From the NCBI GenBank assembly GCA_965263335.1, contig CBDHHE010000007.1, forward strand, positions 41,967 to 105,966: a stretch of DNA of 64,000 nucleotides, in the 5' to 3' direction. The notes below the pieces were generated by a model. It was not told where the DNA came from. It ran no database searches and saw only the letters and a program-made list of their open reading frames with translations. Origin of the DNA: Thermohalobaculum sp965263335 (lineage in GTDB: Bacteria; Pseudomonadota; Alphaproteobacteria; Rhodobacterales; Rhodobacteraceae). Of this stretch, positions 25,352-33,507 are shown one piece after another. The translations under genes and the position numbers were made by a program. The number at the start of each line of letters is the position of its first letter. The first letter of the stretch is position 1.

Positions 25352-26697
25352 ACTTCTCCCGCGTCGAGATGTTCCGCGCAATGCGCTCGCGTCTGCACGC
25401 AGGGATCAAGCGCGGGCGGCTGGCGGTGCTCGACATCGGGTCCAACAAGATCACCTGTCTGGTGATCCGTTTGGACCCCGCGCGGTTGAACGAGGCGGAT
25501 GCCCGCGACCGTCTGGGCTCTTCGCTGTTTGGTGCGCTGGAGGTGGCAGGGGCCCGCACCGTGCAGTCCCGGGGCGTGCGCCGCGGCGAGATCGTCGACA
25601 TGGAGGAAACCTGCCGTGCCATTCGGCTCGCCCTCTTGAACGCCGAGCGAATGGCGGCGCCGAAGGTCGAACGGGTCGACCAGGTGATCGTGTCGTTCTC
25701 GGGCGGACGACCGGCTAGCGCGATGACCGAGGCAGAGATCGAAACCGAAACCGGGACGGTCACCGAGCGCGATCTGTCCAATGTGCTGGGCGCCTGTCCT
25801 GAACCGCCCATCGGTGAAGATCGACAGATCCTTCATGCTCAACCGGTGGAACTGGCGTTGGACCACCAGGGAGGTGTCGGCGACCCGCGCGGTATGACGG
25901 CGCGCACGCTCTCCGCAGCCCTTCATGTTCTGACGGTCGACCGACAACCGCTTGCTGACATCATCGAGTGCGTGCGGCGCTGCGACCTCGATCTGGCGGG
26001 GGTCGTTTCAGCGCCCTATGCCAGCGCGCTCGCAGCCTTGATAGACGACGAGCAGCGCGCCGGTGCCGTTTGCATCGATATGGGCGCTGGCGGGACATCC
26101 TCGGCGGTGTTCCTGCGCGATCACCTGATGTGTGTCGACCGGATCAGCTTCGGCGGCAGCCACGTCACCGGCGATATCGCCGCGGGGCTCATGATGAGCC
26201 AGGCCACTGCCGAGCGGATAAAGACGCTCTATGGCGGCGTGGTGCCCACCGGTGCAGATGACCGGGAGATGATCGATGCGCCAAGGGTGGGTGAGGAAGA
26301 ACAGCCCGACCGCCGCCAGATCTCGCGTGGCATGCTGATCGGTGTGATCCGCCCGCGCATCGAGGAGACGTTCCGTTCACTGAAGGACAATCTGGTTGCT
26401 CTGGGCGTGCACGAGATGCCGGGCTCCGGGCTCGTTCTGACCGGAGCGGCCAGCCAGCTCCAGGGTGTGGACGAGTTGGTGACACGGGTGTTCGGGCGGC
26501 GCCCGCGCATCGGCAGGCCTTTGCGGGTGGCGGGGCTGCCGCAGAGCCTCAGCGGCCCTGATTGTGCGACCGCAGTGGGGCTCGCCGTCTATGCGCTCAA
26601 ACCGCATGACGAGCTTTGGGACTTTGAAGCGCCGCGGCGTCTCGATGCCTACGGGCGCGCGGGAGAAATGTTGAGATGGGTGAAGCGGGCGTGGTGA
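25348..26697 (+). CDS. ftsA: Cell division protein FtsA
   Basis: A 449-residue actin-like ATPase that tethers FtsZ to the membrane. LAVLDIGSNKITCLVIRL is the phosphate 1 motif (Asn where many FtsA have Ser/Thr); RRGEIVDMEETCRAIRLAL leads into subdomain 1C; AVCIDMGAGGTSSAVFL is phosphate 2; SGLVLTGAASQLQGVDEL is the adenosine motif. The C-terminal GEMLRWVKRAW is the amphipathic membrane-targeting helix. It ends 129 bases before ftsZ, the largest gap in the late part of the cluster apart from murC. Confidence 0.95.
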   Translation: MNFSRVEMFRAMRSRLHAGIKRGRLAVLDIGSNKITCLVIRLDPARLNEADARDRLGSSLFGALEVAGARTVQSRGVRRGEIVDMEETCRAIRLALLNAERMAAPKVERVDQVIVSFSGGRPASAMTEAEIETETGTVTERDLSNVLGACPEPPIGEDRQILHAQPVELALDHQGGVGDPRGMTARTLSAALHVLTVDRQPLADIIECVRRCDLDLAGVVSAPYASALAALIDDEQRAGAVCIDMGAGGTSSAVFLRDHLMCVDRISFGGSHVTGDIAAGLMMSQATAERIKTLYGGVVPTGADDREMIDAPRVGEEEQPDRRQISRGMLIGVIRPRIEETFRSLKDNLVALGVHEMPGSGLVLTGAASQLQGVDELVTRVFGRRPRIGRPLRVAGLPQSLSGPDCATAVGLAVYALKPHDELWDFEAPRRLDAYGRAGEMLRWVKRAW

Positions 26698-26826
26698 GGA
26701 CGCCTGTGTGCAGTTCGTGACAGCGCCCAGTGCGGGCGGACGAAGGGAGAGCCGGGTTGGCCTAGGGGTGCCCCCGGATAACGACCAGACCGAGGCAGCA
26801 GGCAATAAACTAAGAGGCAGACTGAA

Positions 26827-28461
26827 ATGGTACTGAATCTGACCGATCCGACGGAAGAAGATCTCAGGGCGCGCATCACCGTTTTTGGTGTCGGCGGTGC
26901 TGGTGGCAATGCCGTCAACAACATGATCGAAAAGCGTCTACCCGGTGTCGAGTTCGTAACGGCAAACACCGATGCACAGGCGCTCAATCATTCCAAAGCG
27001 TCGCGCACGATCCAGCTTGGCAGCGGCGTGACCCGCGGACTTGGCGCTGGGTCGAAGCCAGAGGTTGGGCTGCGTGCCGCAGAAGACACCGTCGATGATC
27101 TCATCGCGGCGCTGGATGGCGCGCACATGTGCTTCATTACAGCGGGCATGGGCGGTGGCACCGGCACCGGGGCCGCCCCCGTCGTGGCACGGGCCGCACG
27201 TGAGATGGGCATCCTGACGGTTGGTGTCGTCACCAAGCCCTTCCACTTCGAGGGCACGAGACGCATGGCGGTTGCCGAGGCGGGGGTGGATGCGATGCAG
27301 CAGGTGGTCGATACCTTGATCGTGATCCCGAACCAGAACCTTTTCCAGGTGGCTTCCGAGCGCACGACCTTCGTCGAAGCGTTCCAGATGGCGGATGACG
27401 TGCTCTATCAGGGCGTTCAGGGTGTGACCGATCTCATGGTGCGTCCAGGCATGATCAATCTCGATTTCGCCGACGTGCGTTCGGTGATGGAAGAGATGGG
27501 CAAGGCCATGATGGGCACCGGTGAGGCGGATGGCGATACCCGCGCCATCGACGCCGCTGAGAAGGCCATCGCCAATCCGCTGCTAGACGAGGTGAGCCTC
27601 AAAGGTGCGCGCGGTGTCTTGATCAACATCACCGGTGGTTACGACCTGACGCTCTTCGAGATGGACGAAGCGGCGAACCGGATCAAGGAAGAGGTCGACG
27701 CCGACGCGATGATCAAGTTCGGCTCGGCAATCGATCCCGAGATGGAAGGCAAGATGCGTGTCTCGGTCGTCGCGACCGGCATCGATGCCGAACATGCGCT
27801 CGAACGTCCGCCGCTCGAGCAGGTGACGCAGCGGCGCCGGCCGGTCTCGACCGATCCCGGCCTGTTGTCTGCTGTGCGGGCAGGACGGAGACCGGCGGAG
27901 GAGATGCCTGAGCCGGTGGTCGCCCGTGAGGAGCCTGAGGAGCTTCCGGTGGCCGAACCCGAGCCGATGGTCGAAGACGTCGCTGTGGCCGAGGAGAGCA
28001 TTCCGGCCGAGCCTGAGTACGCACCCGAGCCCGCTCCGGTTGTGGCCGATGCGCCTGCGGCCGCACATCGTCCGACGCCCGAGGAGATTCGACTGCGTGC
28101 CGAAGAAGTGCGCAAGCGGGCAATCGAAGCGCGTCGTCAGAAGCAGATCGACTCCGCGGCACAGTCGGAATCAATGCTGTTCTCGATCGACGAGAACTCG
28201 CTTGATCGTCAGAGGGAACCCGAACCGCAGCCCCAGCCCGCACCAGTGCCCAGCATCGAAGAAAGCTTGCGGGCGCATGTGCGCAACGAGCGGCCTGCTG
28301 GGAGCGGCACTTCGCGCACCGGTCTGTTCACGATCAACAAGCTGATCCATCGCGTGGCAGGCCATAGTGAGCCGGAGCGGAAGCCGGAGCGGATTGAGGA
28401 AGCCGAGGAACAGAACGATCCTTCCGATATCCCGGCCTTCCTGCGCCGTCAGGCCAACTGA
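26827..28461 (+). CDS. ftsZ: Cell division protein FtsZ
   Basis: A 544-residue tubulin-like GTPase. GVGGAGGNAVNNMI and NTDAQAL form the nucleotide site, GMGGGTGTGAAPVVARAAR is the tubulin signature (about residues 105-123), and NLDFADVRSVM carries the T7 synergy loop. After about residue 325 a Pro/Glu/Ala-rich linker of roughly 200 residues leads to the conserved tail DIPAFLRRQ, the site bound by FtsA and other partners. The long linker is usual for alphaproteobacterial FtsZ. GGCAGACTGAA upstream gives a weak ribosome site (AGAGGCAG). A strong terminator follows. Confidence 0.97.
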   Translation: MVLNLTDPTEEDLRARITVFGVGGAGGNAVNNMIEKRLPGVEFVTANTDAQALNHSKASRTIQLGSGVTRGLGAGSKPEVGLRAAEDTVDDLIAALDGAHMCFITAGMGGGTGTGAAPVVARAAREMGILTVGVVTKPFHFEGTRRMAVAEAGVDAMQQVVDTLIVIPNQNLFQVASERTTFVEAFQMADDVLYQGVQGVTDLMVRPGMINLDFADVRSVMEEMGKAMMGTGEADGDTRAIDAAEKAIANPLLDEVSLKGARGVLINITGGYDLTLFEMDEAANRIKEEVDADAMIKFGSAIDPEMEGKMRVSVVATGIDAEHALERPPLEQVTQRRRPVSTDPGLLSAVRAGRRPAEEMPEPVVAREEPEELPVAEPEPMVEDVAVAEESIPAEPEYAPEPAPVVADAPAAAHRPTPEEIRLRAEEVRKRAIEARRQKQIDSAAQSESMLFSIDENSLDRQREPEPQPQPAPVPSIEESLRAHVRNERPAGSGTSRTGLFTINKLIHRVAGHSEPERKPERIEEAEEQNDPSDIPAFLRRQAN

Positions 28462-28467
28462 TCGGAG

Positions 28468-28492
28468 CCCCGGCCGCCTGAATTGGCCGGGG
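28468..28492 (+). repeat. GC-rich stem-loop just after ftsZ
   Basis: CCCCGGCC (28468-28475) pairs perfectly with GGCCGGGG (28485-28492) around a 9-base loop, six bases after the ftsZ stop. No T-tract follows, so on its own it is more likely a 3' end stabiliser or part of a double terminator with the hairpin at 28517. Confidence 0.6.
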
Positions 28493-28516
28493 TCCCAACG
28501 CATCTCTCCCTGGACT

Positions 28517-28542
28517 TGCCCCGGAAACGGGGCACTTTTTTT
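28517..28542 (+). terminator. Intrinsic terminator of the dcw cluster
   Basis: TGCCCCG (28517-28523), tetraloop GAAA, CGGGGCA (28528-28534), followed directly by CTTTTTTT. This is a textbook rho-independent terminator placed about 55 bases after the ftsZ stop. Confidence 0.93.
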
Positions 28543-28769
28543 CGGGTCACCGGACCGCACGCACCTGAACTTGAGACCGCGGGCACGTAGCGCCTTCTAT
28601 GTGACGCGTGTTGTCCCTCCGGCGACAGAGTCATGAGCTCAGCCAGAAGGCGTCCTGGTTTTCATGCTTTGGCAGGCCGCATCAATTGCGGTAAACATTG
28701 ACGTTCAGGACATTACGATGCGGCTGCCGAGCCATTTTGGATCGTGGTCGCGGAAATATGGAGGCCCCG

Positions 28770-29633
28770 ATGTCGTCGCTGGTGCAAGAAGCCCCGACTG
28801 ATCCTCAAGCGATTGCCGAGAGCTATCACCGTGATGGATTTGCCTTTCCGATCGACGTGATGAGCTCGGAGCAGGTGCGTGACCTGCGTGCCGATCTTGA
28901 ATCTGCGGAAGCAGAGCTTGCCGACGATCCCGAGCGGCTGGCATTGCTGCGCTCCTACCCTGATCGCGTGCTCCCGTCATTCGACAAGCTGATCCGCAAC
29001 GAAAGCGCGATTGCTGCGGCATCTGCGGTGCTCGGGCCTGATCTGATGGTTTGGAGCGCTTCCCTGTTCATCAAGGAGGCCAACTCGCCGAAGGTGGTCA
29101 CCTGGCATCAGGACTTGACCTACTGGGGGCTCGATGATGCCGAGGAAGTAACATGCTGGGTGGCGATTTCGCCGTCCACGTCGGCGAGCGGTTGCATGAG
29201 TTTCGTACCTGGCAGCCACACGCAAAAGATCGTGCCCCACAACGATACATTCGATGCGAACAATCTGCTCTCGCGCGGTCAGGAGATCGCCGTCGAGGTG
29301 AAAGAAGAAGACGGTGTTGCGGTCGAGCTGCAAGCGGGACAGGCATCGATACATCATGGTCACCTTTTCCACGCATCCGGTCCCAACAAGACGAATGATC
29401 GCCGCATCGGTGCGGCGATCCGATACATCAAGCCCTCAATGAAGCAGCGTACCGGTGACCGTTCGTTGGTGGCGCACGTGAGCGGCGAAGACCGCTATGG
29501 CCATTTCACTGTTGCCGGGTCGCCGAAGGGGCGGTTGGTGGAAGAGGACTTCGAGCTTTGTCGGCGGGACAGGGAGATCAAGCGCCGCGTGCTGTACGAA
29601 GGTGCGGACCCAAGCCGCGGCAAACGCCACTGA
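28770..29633 (+). CDS. Phytanoyl-CoA dioxygenase (PhyH) family Fe(II)/2-oxoglutarate oxygenase
   Basis: A 287-residue PhyH-family protein. The facial-triad His and Asp are in TWHQDLTYWG (H113, D115); the distal His is in IHHGHLFHASGPN (about residues 194-206), and DRRIGAAIRYI carries the 2-oxoglutarate-binding Arg. The family hydroxylates small molecules using Fe(II), O2 and 2-oxoglutarate; the substrate cannot be read from sequence. ATG 28770 has GGAGG five bases upstream; a second ATG at 28758 is less well placed. It lies just beyond the dcw terminator and converges with the MarR gene. A paralogue lies at 40443. Confidence 0.88.
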   Translation: MSSLVQEAPTDPQAIAESYHRDGFAFPIDVMSSEQVRDLRADLESAEAELADDPERLALLRSYPDRVLPSFDKLIRNESAIAAASAVLGPDLMVWSASLFIKEANSPKVVTWHQDLTYWGLDDAEEVTCWVAISPSTSASGCMSFVPGSHTQKIVPHNDTFDANNLLSRGQEIAVEVKEEDGVAVELQAGQASIHHGHLFHASGPNKTNDRRIGAAIRYIKPSMKQRTGDRSLVAHVSGEDRYGHFTVAGSPKGRLVEEDFELCRRDREIKRRVLYEGADPSRGKRH

Positions 29634-29690
29634 GCGTTTTGCGCAGCGCCTGAGGCCGAGCCTGGTTCGGGCTCCGACCGCACGCGACAC

Positions 29691-30167
29691 CTATCGTGGC
29701 AGAGTGGCTGCATGAGCCGCCAGCTTGCGCAACAACTCGCGCAGACGTTGCCTTTCGCTGGATGTGAGAACGTCAAGAATCTCAGCCTCTCTGTTCACAA
29801 GGTAAGCTGCGATCGCTTCGTGCATCTTCCGACCCGCAGGCGTGATGGTCAGCTTTGCCTGGCGCTTGTCTTTGGGATCGGGCACGCGCTCCAGGTAACC
29901 CTCGCGCTGCATGCGATGCACGGCCCGTGAGATCGAGTTGCGCGGTCGTCGGGTCATGTTGGCGACGTCTTGCGCAGTAAGCTCCGGGAAATGTGCCAGA
30001 CACAAGAGCAGGTGGTACTCTGCACGGACGAGACCATGGTCTCGGCGAACGTCCTCGTAGGTCGGAATCACGATCGCATTTGCCAGATAAGACACCTTGT
30101 AGGCGTCTGGAAATTCGACCGACTCAAAGATGTCAGTCAACCTGGGGGATTCCTGCTCGTCCGCCAT
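29691..30167 (-). CDS. MarR family transcriptional regulator
   Basis: A 158-residue winged-helix protein. LVRAEYHLLLCLAHFPELTA leads into the helix-turn-helix ELTAQDVANMTRRPRNSISR with recognition helix residues around 75-95; the wing is GYLERVPDPKDKRQAKLTIT, the family signature DxRDxR-type loop (here DPKDKR). The C-terminal helices form the dimer. It is divergent from the panB-like operon, and a perfect 14-bp palindrome lies between the two starts, so it probably represses that operon and itself. ATG 30167 has GGAG 9 bases upstream; an extension to 30224 is possible but lacks such a site. Confidence 0.88.
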   Translation of the reverse strand: MADEQESPRLTDIFESVEFPDAYKVSYLANAIVIPTYEDVRRDHGLVRAEYHLLLCLAHFPELTAQDVANMTRRPRNSISRAVHRMQREGYLERVPDPKDKRQAKLTITPAGRKMHEAIAAYLVNREAEILDVLTSSERQRLRELLRKLAAHAATLPR

Positions 30168-30260
30168 CCGAGATGTCTCCGCACTCTTCCTCCAGCAATT
30201 CTGTAGGTCGCTGTTAGCGTCCAAATATCACTTGTCAGGTCGATTTAGAACAGCTACGGC

Positions 30261-30278
30261 TTGTTCCAATTGGAACTA
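30261..30278. promoter_or_regulatory. Palindromic operator candidate for the MarR regulator
   Basis: GTTCCAATTGGAAC (30263-30276) is a perfect 14-bp palindrome, flanked as TTGTTCC...GGAACTAA. It sits 94 bases before the MarR start and 14 bases before the panB-like start, within the expected promoter/leader of the operon. MarR dimers bind such palindromes. Direct observation; regulator assignment is inferred from position. Confidence 0.65.
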
Positions 30279-30290
30279 ACGAGGTGTTCC

Positions 30291-31142
30291 ATGCCTGATC
30301 GGCCCAAACTGACGATCCCTGATCTCGCCGTAAAGAAAGCCGCCGGCGAGAGGCTTGTCATGGTCGCTGTCGGTGAGGCGATGACGGCGGCTTGGGCCGA
30401 GCGTGCCGGCGTGGACATTCTGGGCGTCGGCGACAGCCTGGGCATGACGCTCCACGGACACGAGAACACCTTGGCCATAACGGTCGATCAGATGATCGAC
30501 CATTGTCGGGCCGTACGTCGTGGTGCGCCCCATACGTTTTGCCTCGTCTCGATGCCCTACGGGTCCTATGCCACCCCGGATCTGGCGATACTCAACGCCA
30601 CCAGGCTGGTGAAGGAAGGTGGCGCCGAGGCCGTAAAACTGCAGGGCGGCCGCGAGATGTTCGATATCATCAAAGCCGTCGCCGACGCAGGCATTCCGGT
30701 GATGAGCCACGTGGGTCTGCTGCCGCATCGCGTCCATATGCTGGGCGGGTTCAAGATGCAGGGGCGCACGGCAGAGGCTGCGCTGAAGATTGTCGACAAT
30801 GCCCGGGCGATCCAGGAAGCAGGTGCCGTAGGGCTCGAAATCGAAGCGATGCCATACGAGGTGGGAAAGGCTGTCGACGAAGCCGTAGACATCTTCACGT
30901 TCTCGATCGGAGCGGGGGCCGCGGGGACCTGCCAGTTGTTGAACGGGTATGATCTGATCGGCAGCTTCGATACCTTCAAGCCGAAGTTCGCCAAGCGCTA
31001 TGCCAACGTGGCGGAAGTCGCCACACAAGCCTTCGCAGCCTATGCCGCAGACGTGCGTGCAGGCACCTTCCCGGATGAAGACCACTCCTACAAGATGAAA
31101 CCAGAAGAGGCCGAACGACTGGCCCAAATGCTCAAGAGCTGA
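30291..31142 (+). CDS. PanB-like (ketopantoate hydroxymethyltransferase family) protein with altered active site
   Basis: A 283-residue TIM-barrel protein clearly of the PanB family: VDILGVGDSLGMTLHGHENT (D48 is the first Mg ligand), HCRAVRRGAP, VGLLPHRVHMLGGFKMQGR and the C-terminal KFAKRYANV. However, the second metal Asp of PanB (in LLADLPFM) aligns with Ser87 in LVSMPYGSY, and the catalytic-site Glu of VKIEGG is Gln118 in VKLQGG. The later Glu (E185, IEAMP) is kept. Canonical PanB makes ketopantoate from 2-oxoisovalerate and methylene-THF; these changes argue for a different reaction or substrate. It is the first gene of the MarR-controlled operon, with GAGG six bases before the ATG. No panC is nearby. 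Confidence 0.85.
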   Translation: MPDRPKLTIPDLAVKKAAGERLVMVAVGEAMTAAWAERAGVDILGVGDSLGMTLHGHENTLAITVDQMIDHCRAVRRGAPHTFCLVSMPYGSYATPDLAILNATRLVKEGGAEAVKLQGGREMFDIIKAVADAGIPVMSHVGLLPHRVHMLGGFKMQGRTAEAALKIVDNARAIQEAGAVGLEIEAMPYEVGKAVDEAVDIFTFSIGAGAAGTCQLLNGYDLIGSFDTFKPKFAKRYANVAEVATQAFAAYAADVRAGTFPDEDHSYKMKPEEAERLAQMLKS

Positions 31143-31172
31143 CGACGCAAAGCAAGCCAAGGGAGGCGAGCC

Positions 31173-32261
31173 ATGAACAAGCAAGCGGGCATCATCCCGA
31201 ACGGCCAGCGGATCCCCAACGGGATGCTGGAAGACAACTATCCTCGCAACATGTGGTGGGTCGCGGCGCATTCGCGGGAGGTGACCGAGAAACCTTTGTC
31301 GCGTTGGCTCCTGGAAACACCGGTGGTGTTGTACCGGTTGAAAGATGGCACGCCGGCAGCGCTTTACGATCGCTGCCCGCACCGTTGGGCGCCGCTTTCC
31401 GAGGGGCACGTGGACGGCGACAAGATCGTCTGCCCGTATCATGGAATGGAGTTCAATTCGGACGGCCTCTGCACAAAGGCGCCCACGCAGCACATGAAAC
31501 CCGCAAGGGCCGAGATCCCATCATACACCGTGCGCGAAGCCGGGGCGTTCATCTGGATCTGGATGGGCGATCAGGACGCCATCGACCGCGACCCGCCCGA
31601 TGTCGCCTATCAGGTGGATCCGGGCTGGTCCTTCATCGACGGCTACTATGAGGTTGGGGCGAACTGGGTTCTGATCCGCGAAAACGTGTTGGATCTCACC
31701 CACATCGCGTTCCTCCACAAGAACACGTTCAAGCAGAACGACTGGGTGACACCGCCTGACTGCTTCATGGACGGCGAGGACGTTTGCTATGAGCAGGAGT
31801 TCGATCTGGCACCGCTGTCACCTCTTTTCTGCGCGGGCATGGGGCTGCCCGAGGACAAGCCCATCAAGCGGGTCCAGAAGGGACGGATGCCCAGCCTCGC
31901 GATTTCATTCTCCGACTGGTGCGTGCATGATCCGGCACCGGAGGAGGGGCGGCGTGCGGACTTCCTGATGCGGGGCTGCCACATCGTCACCCCGGCGCAG
32001 CGCGGACGCACCCACTACTTCTGGGGGGCTGCCTTCGATGTGCCGGAGATTTCGGATGAGGTCGCCGAGAAGACCAAGCACAGCATCGTCGCAGCTTTCG
32101 ACGAGGACAAGCATCTGCTGGAGATCATGCAGCGGCAGATCGGCGCTGATCCGCGAGGGATGGACTATCTCGAGGTGACGCTGGGAGCGGATGGCGCAGG
32201 CATCTTCGTGCGCCAGATCCTGAACAAGAAGCTGGAGGCAGAAGGCCGGTCATTGACCTGA
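31173..32261 (+). CDS. Rieske non-heme iron oxygenase (VanA-like oxygenase component)
   Basis: A 362-residue aromatic ring/O-demethylating type oxygenase. The Rieske [2Fe-2S] ligands are C68 and H70 (DRCPHRWAPL) and C87 and H90 (CPYHGMEF). The mononuclear iron site has ENVLDLTHIAFLHKN with H177 and H182. Length and N-terminus (YPRNMWWVAAHSREV) resemble vanillate O-demethylase oxygenases and related enzymes that oxidise N-, O- or S-methyl groups. It needs an electron donor; a [2Fe-2S] ferredoxin is encoded four genes downstream, but no reductase is seen. GGGAGG precedes the ATG. Confidence 0.92.
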   Translation: MNKQAGIIPNGQRIPNGMLEDNYPRNMWWVAAHSREVTEKPLSRWLLETPVVLYRLKDGTPAALYDRCPHRWAPLSEGHVDGDKIVCPYHGMEFNSDGLCTKAPTQHMKPARAEIPSYTVREAGAFIWIWMGDQDAIDRDPPDVAYQVDPGWSFIDGYYEVGANWVLIRENVLDLTHIAFLHKNTFKQNDWVTPPDCFMDGEDVCYEQEFDLAPLSPLFCAGMGLPEDKPIKRVQKGRMPSLAISFSDWCVHDPAPEEGRRADFLMRGCHIVTPAQRGRTHYFWGAAFDVPEISDEVAEKTKHSIVAAFDEDKHLLEIMQRQIGADPRGMDYLEVTLGADGAGIFVRQILNKKLEAEGRSLT

Positions 32262-32391
32262 GCGAGCCGATGCGCATGGCCGGCGCAGGGACGCGTCCCT
32301 CTCGCTGGTCTCCCCGCACTCAGAGAGCCGGCCGGGCGTTCGTCAAACTGCACGGCACCGGTCGGCCAGGGGTTGGTCGAGGACAACAGCC

Positions 32392-33507
32392 TTGGAAGTC
32401 ACCACCACGACGATGCCGTTCACCGTGCGCGAGCGGCGCTCGCCATTCTGGTCAAGCAGTCATGCGCATGGGCCGAACGGCTATATGGTCTACAATCACA
32501 CGCTCATCGCGTCGACTTTCGGATCGGCGGAAGAGCAATACCGGCATCTCAAATCGGCCGTCCAGCTCTGGGATGTCGGCTGCGAGCGGCAGATCGAACT
32601 CGCCGGTCCGGATGCCGAGCGGCTGGTTCAGATGTCGACACCGCGCGAGATCAGCCGGATGCAGCACGATATGTGCTACTACATACCCACGATCGACGCG
32701 CAGGGTTGCATGACCAACGATCCTGTGCTTCTGCGGTTGGACGAAGACCGGTTCTGGGTCTCGATCTCCAACAGCGACTTGCTGCTTTACTTCAAGGGAG
32801 TTACCGCCGCGCTTGGCCTTGATGTGCAGGTGTTCGAACCTCAGGTGTCGCCGCTGGGGATCCAAGGACCCCTGGCCGATGACTTGGCGGCACGGATGTG
32901 GGGTGATGCTGTCCGGGAGTTGCGGTTCTTCCGCCACATGCGGGTCGATGTCGGTGGCGTACCGATGCTGATTGCGCGGTCGGGGTTTTCGACACAAGGC
33001 GGGTTTGAGCTGTACTTTGAAGGAAGCGCGGGTGGGGATGCGCTTTGGGACCAGCTCATGGAAGCCGGCCGCGATCTCGATGTGCGGGCTGGTGTGCCGC
33101 ACCAGTCCGAAAGGATCGAGTCTGGCATGCTGTCCTTTCTTGCCGACATAACCTTCGACATGACCCCGTTCGAGGCCGGGTTGGGCAAGATTTGCGAGAT
33201 GGAGCGCGACATTGGCTGCCTTGGTTGGGAGGCATTGAAGGCAAAGCAGACCCCCACCCGACAGTTGCGCCCGATCGAAATTGACGGCCCTCCCTTGCCA
33301 TCGCAGAGCACCTTCTGGAAAGTGCTGGACGGAGGGAAAGAGGTGGGGAGGATTTCCTCCTCCTGTCGCGCGTACAGCTTTGACTGCAACGCGGCCATTG
33401 GGCTGATCAACGAGAGTCACTGGGAGCCTGGCACAGCACTCGTCGTGCAGACACCAGACGGCCCGCGCGAGGCGGTGGTGAAAGAAAAATTTTGGGGGAG
33501 GTTTTGA
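32392..33507 (+). CDS. DmdA-like tetrahydrofolate-dependent demethylase (GcvT family)
   Basis: A 371-residue GcvT/aminomethyltransferase-fold protein whose sequence follows dimethylsulfoniopropionate demethylase closely along its length: RRSPFW near the start, MVYNHTLIAS, WDVGCERQIELAGPDAERLV, CYYIPTIDAQGCMTNDPV, VSISNSDLLLYFKGV, SPLGIQGPLADDLAARMWG, RSGFSTQGGFELYFEGS and the end HWEPGTALVVQTPDGPR. DmdA moves a methyl group from DMSP to tetrahydrofolate. Whether this one acts on DMSP or another methylated compound is open; no dmdBCD genes are present. The TTG at 32392 has GAGGA 8 bases upstream; ATG 32413 is an alternative. It overlaps the next ATG (TGATG). Confidence 0.82.
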   Translation: MEVTTTTMPFTVRERRSPFWSSSHAHGPNGYMVYNHTLIASTFGSAEEQYRHLKSAVQLWDVGCERQIELAGPDAERLVQMSTPREISRMQHDMCYYIPTIDAQGCMTNDPVLLRLDEDRFWVSISNSDLLLYFKGVTAALGLDVQVFEPQVSPLGIQGPLADDLAARMWGDAVRELRFFRHMRVDVGGVPMLIARSGFSTQGGFELYFEGSAGGDALWDQLMEAGRDLDVRAGVPHQSERIESGMLSFLADITFDMTPFEAGLGKICEMERDIGCLGWEALKAKQTPTRQLRPIEIDGPPLPSQSTFWKVLDGGKEVGRISSSCRAYSFDCNAAIGLINESHWEPGTALVVQTPDGPREAVVKEKFWGRF

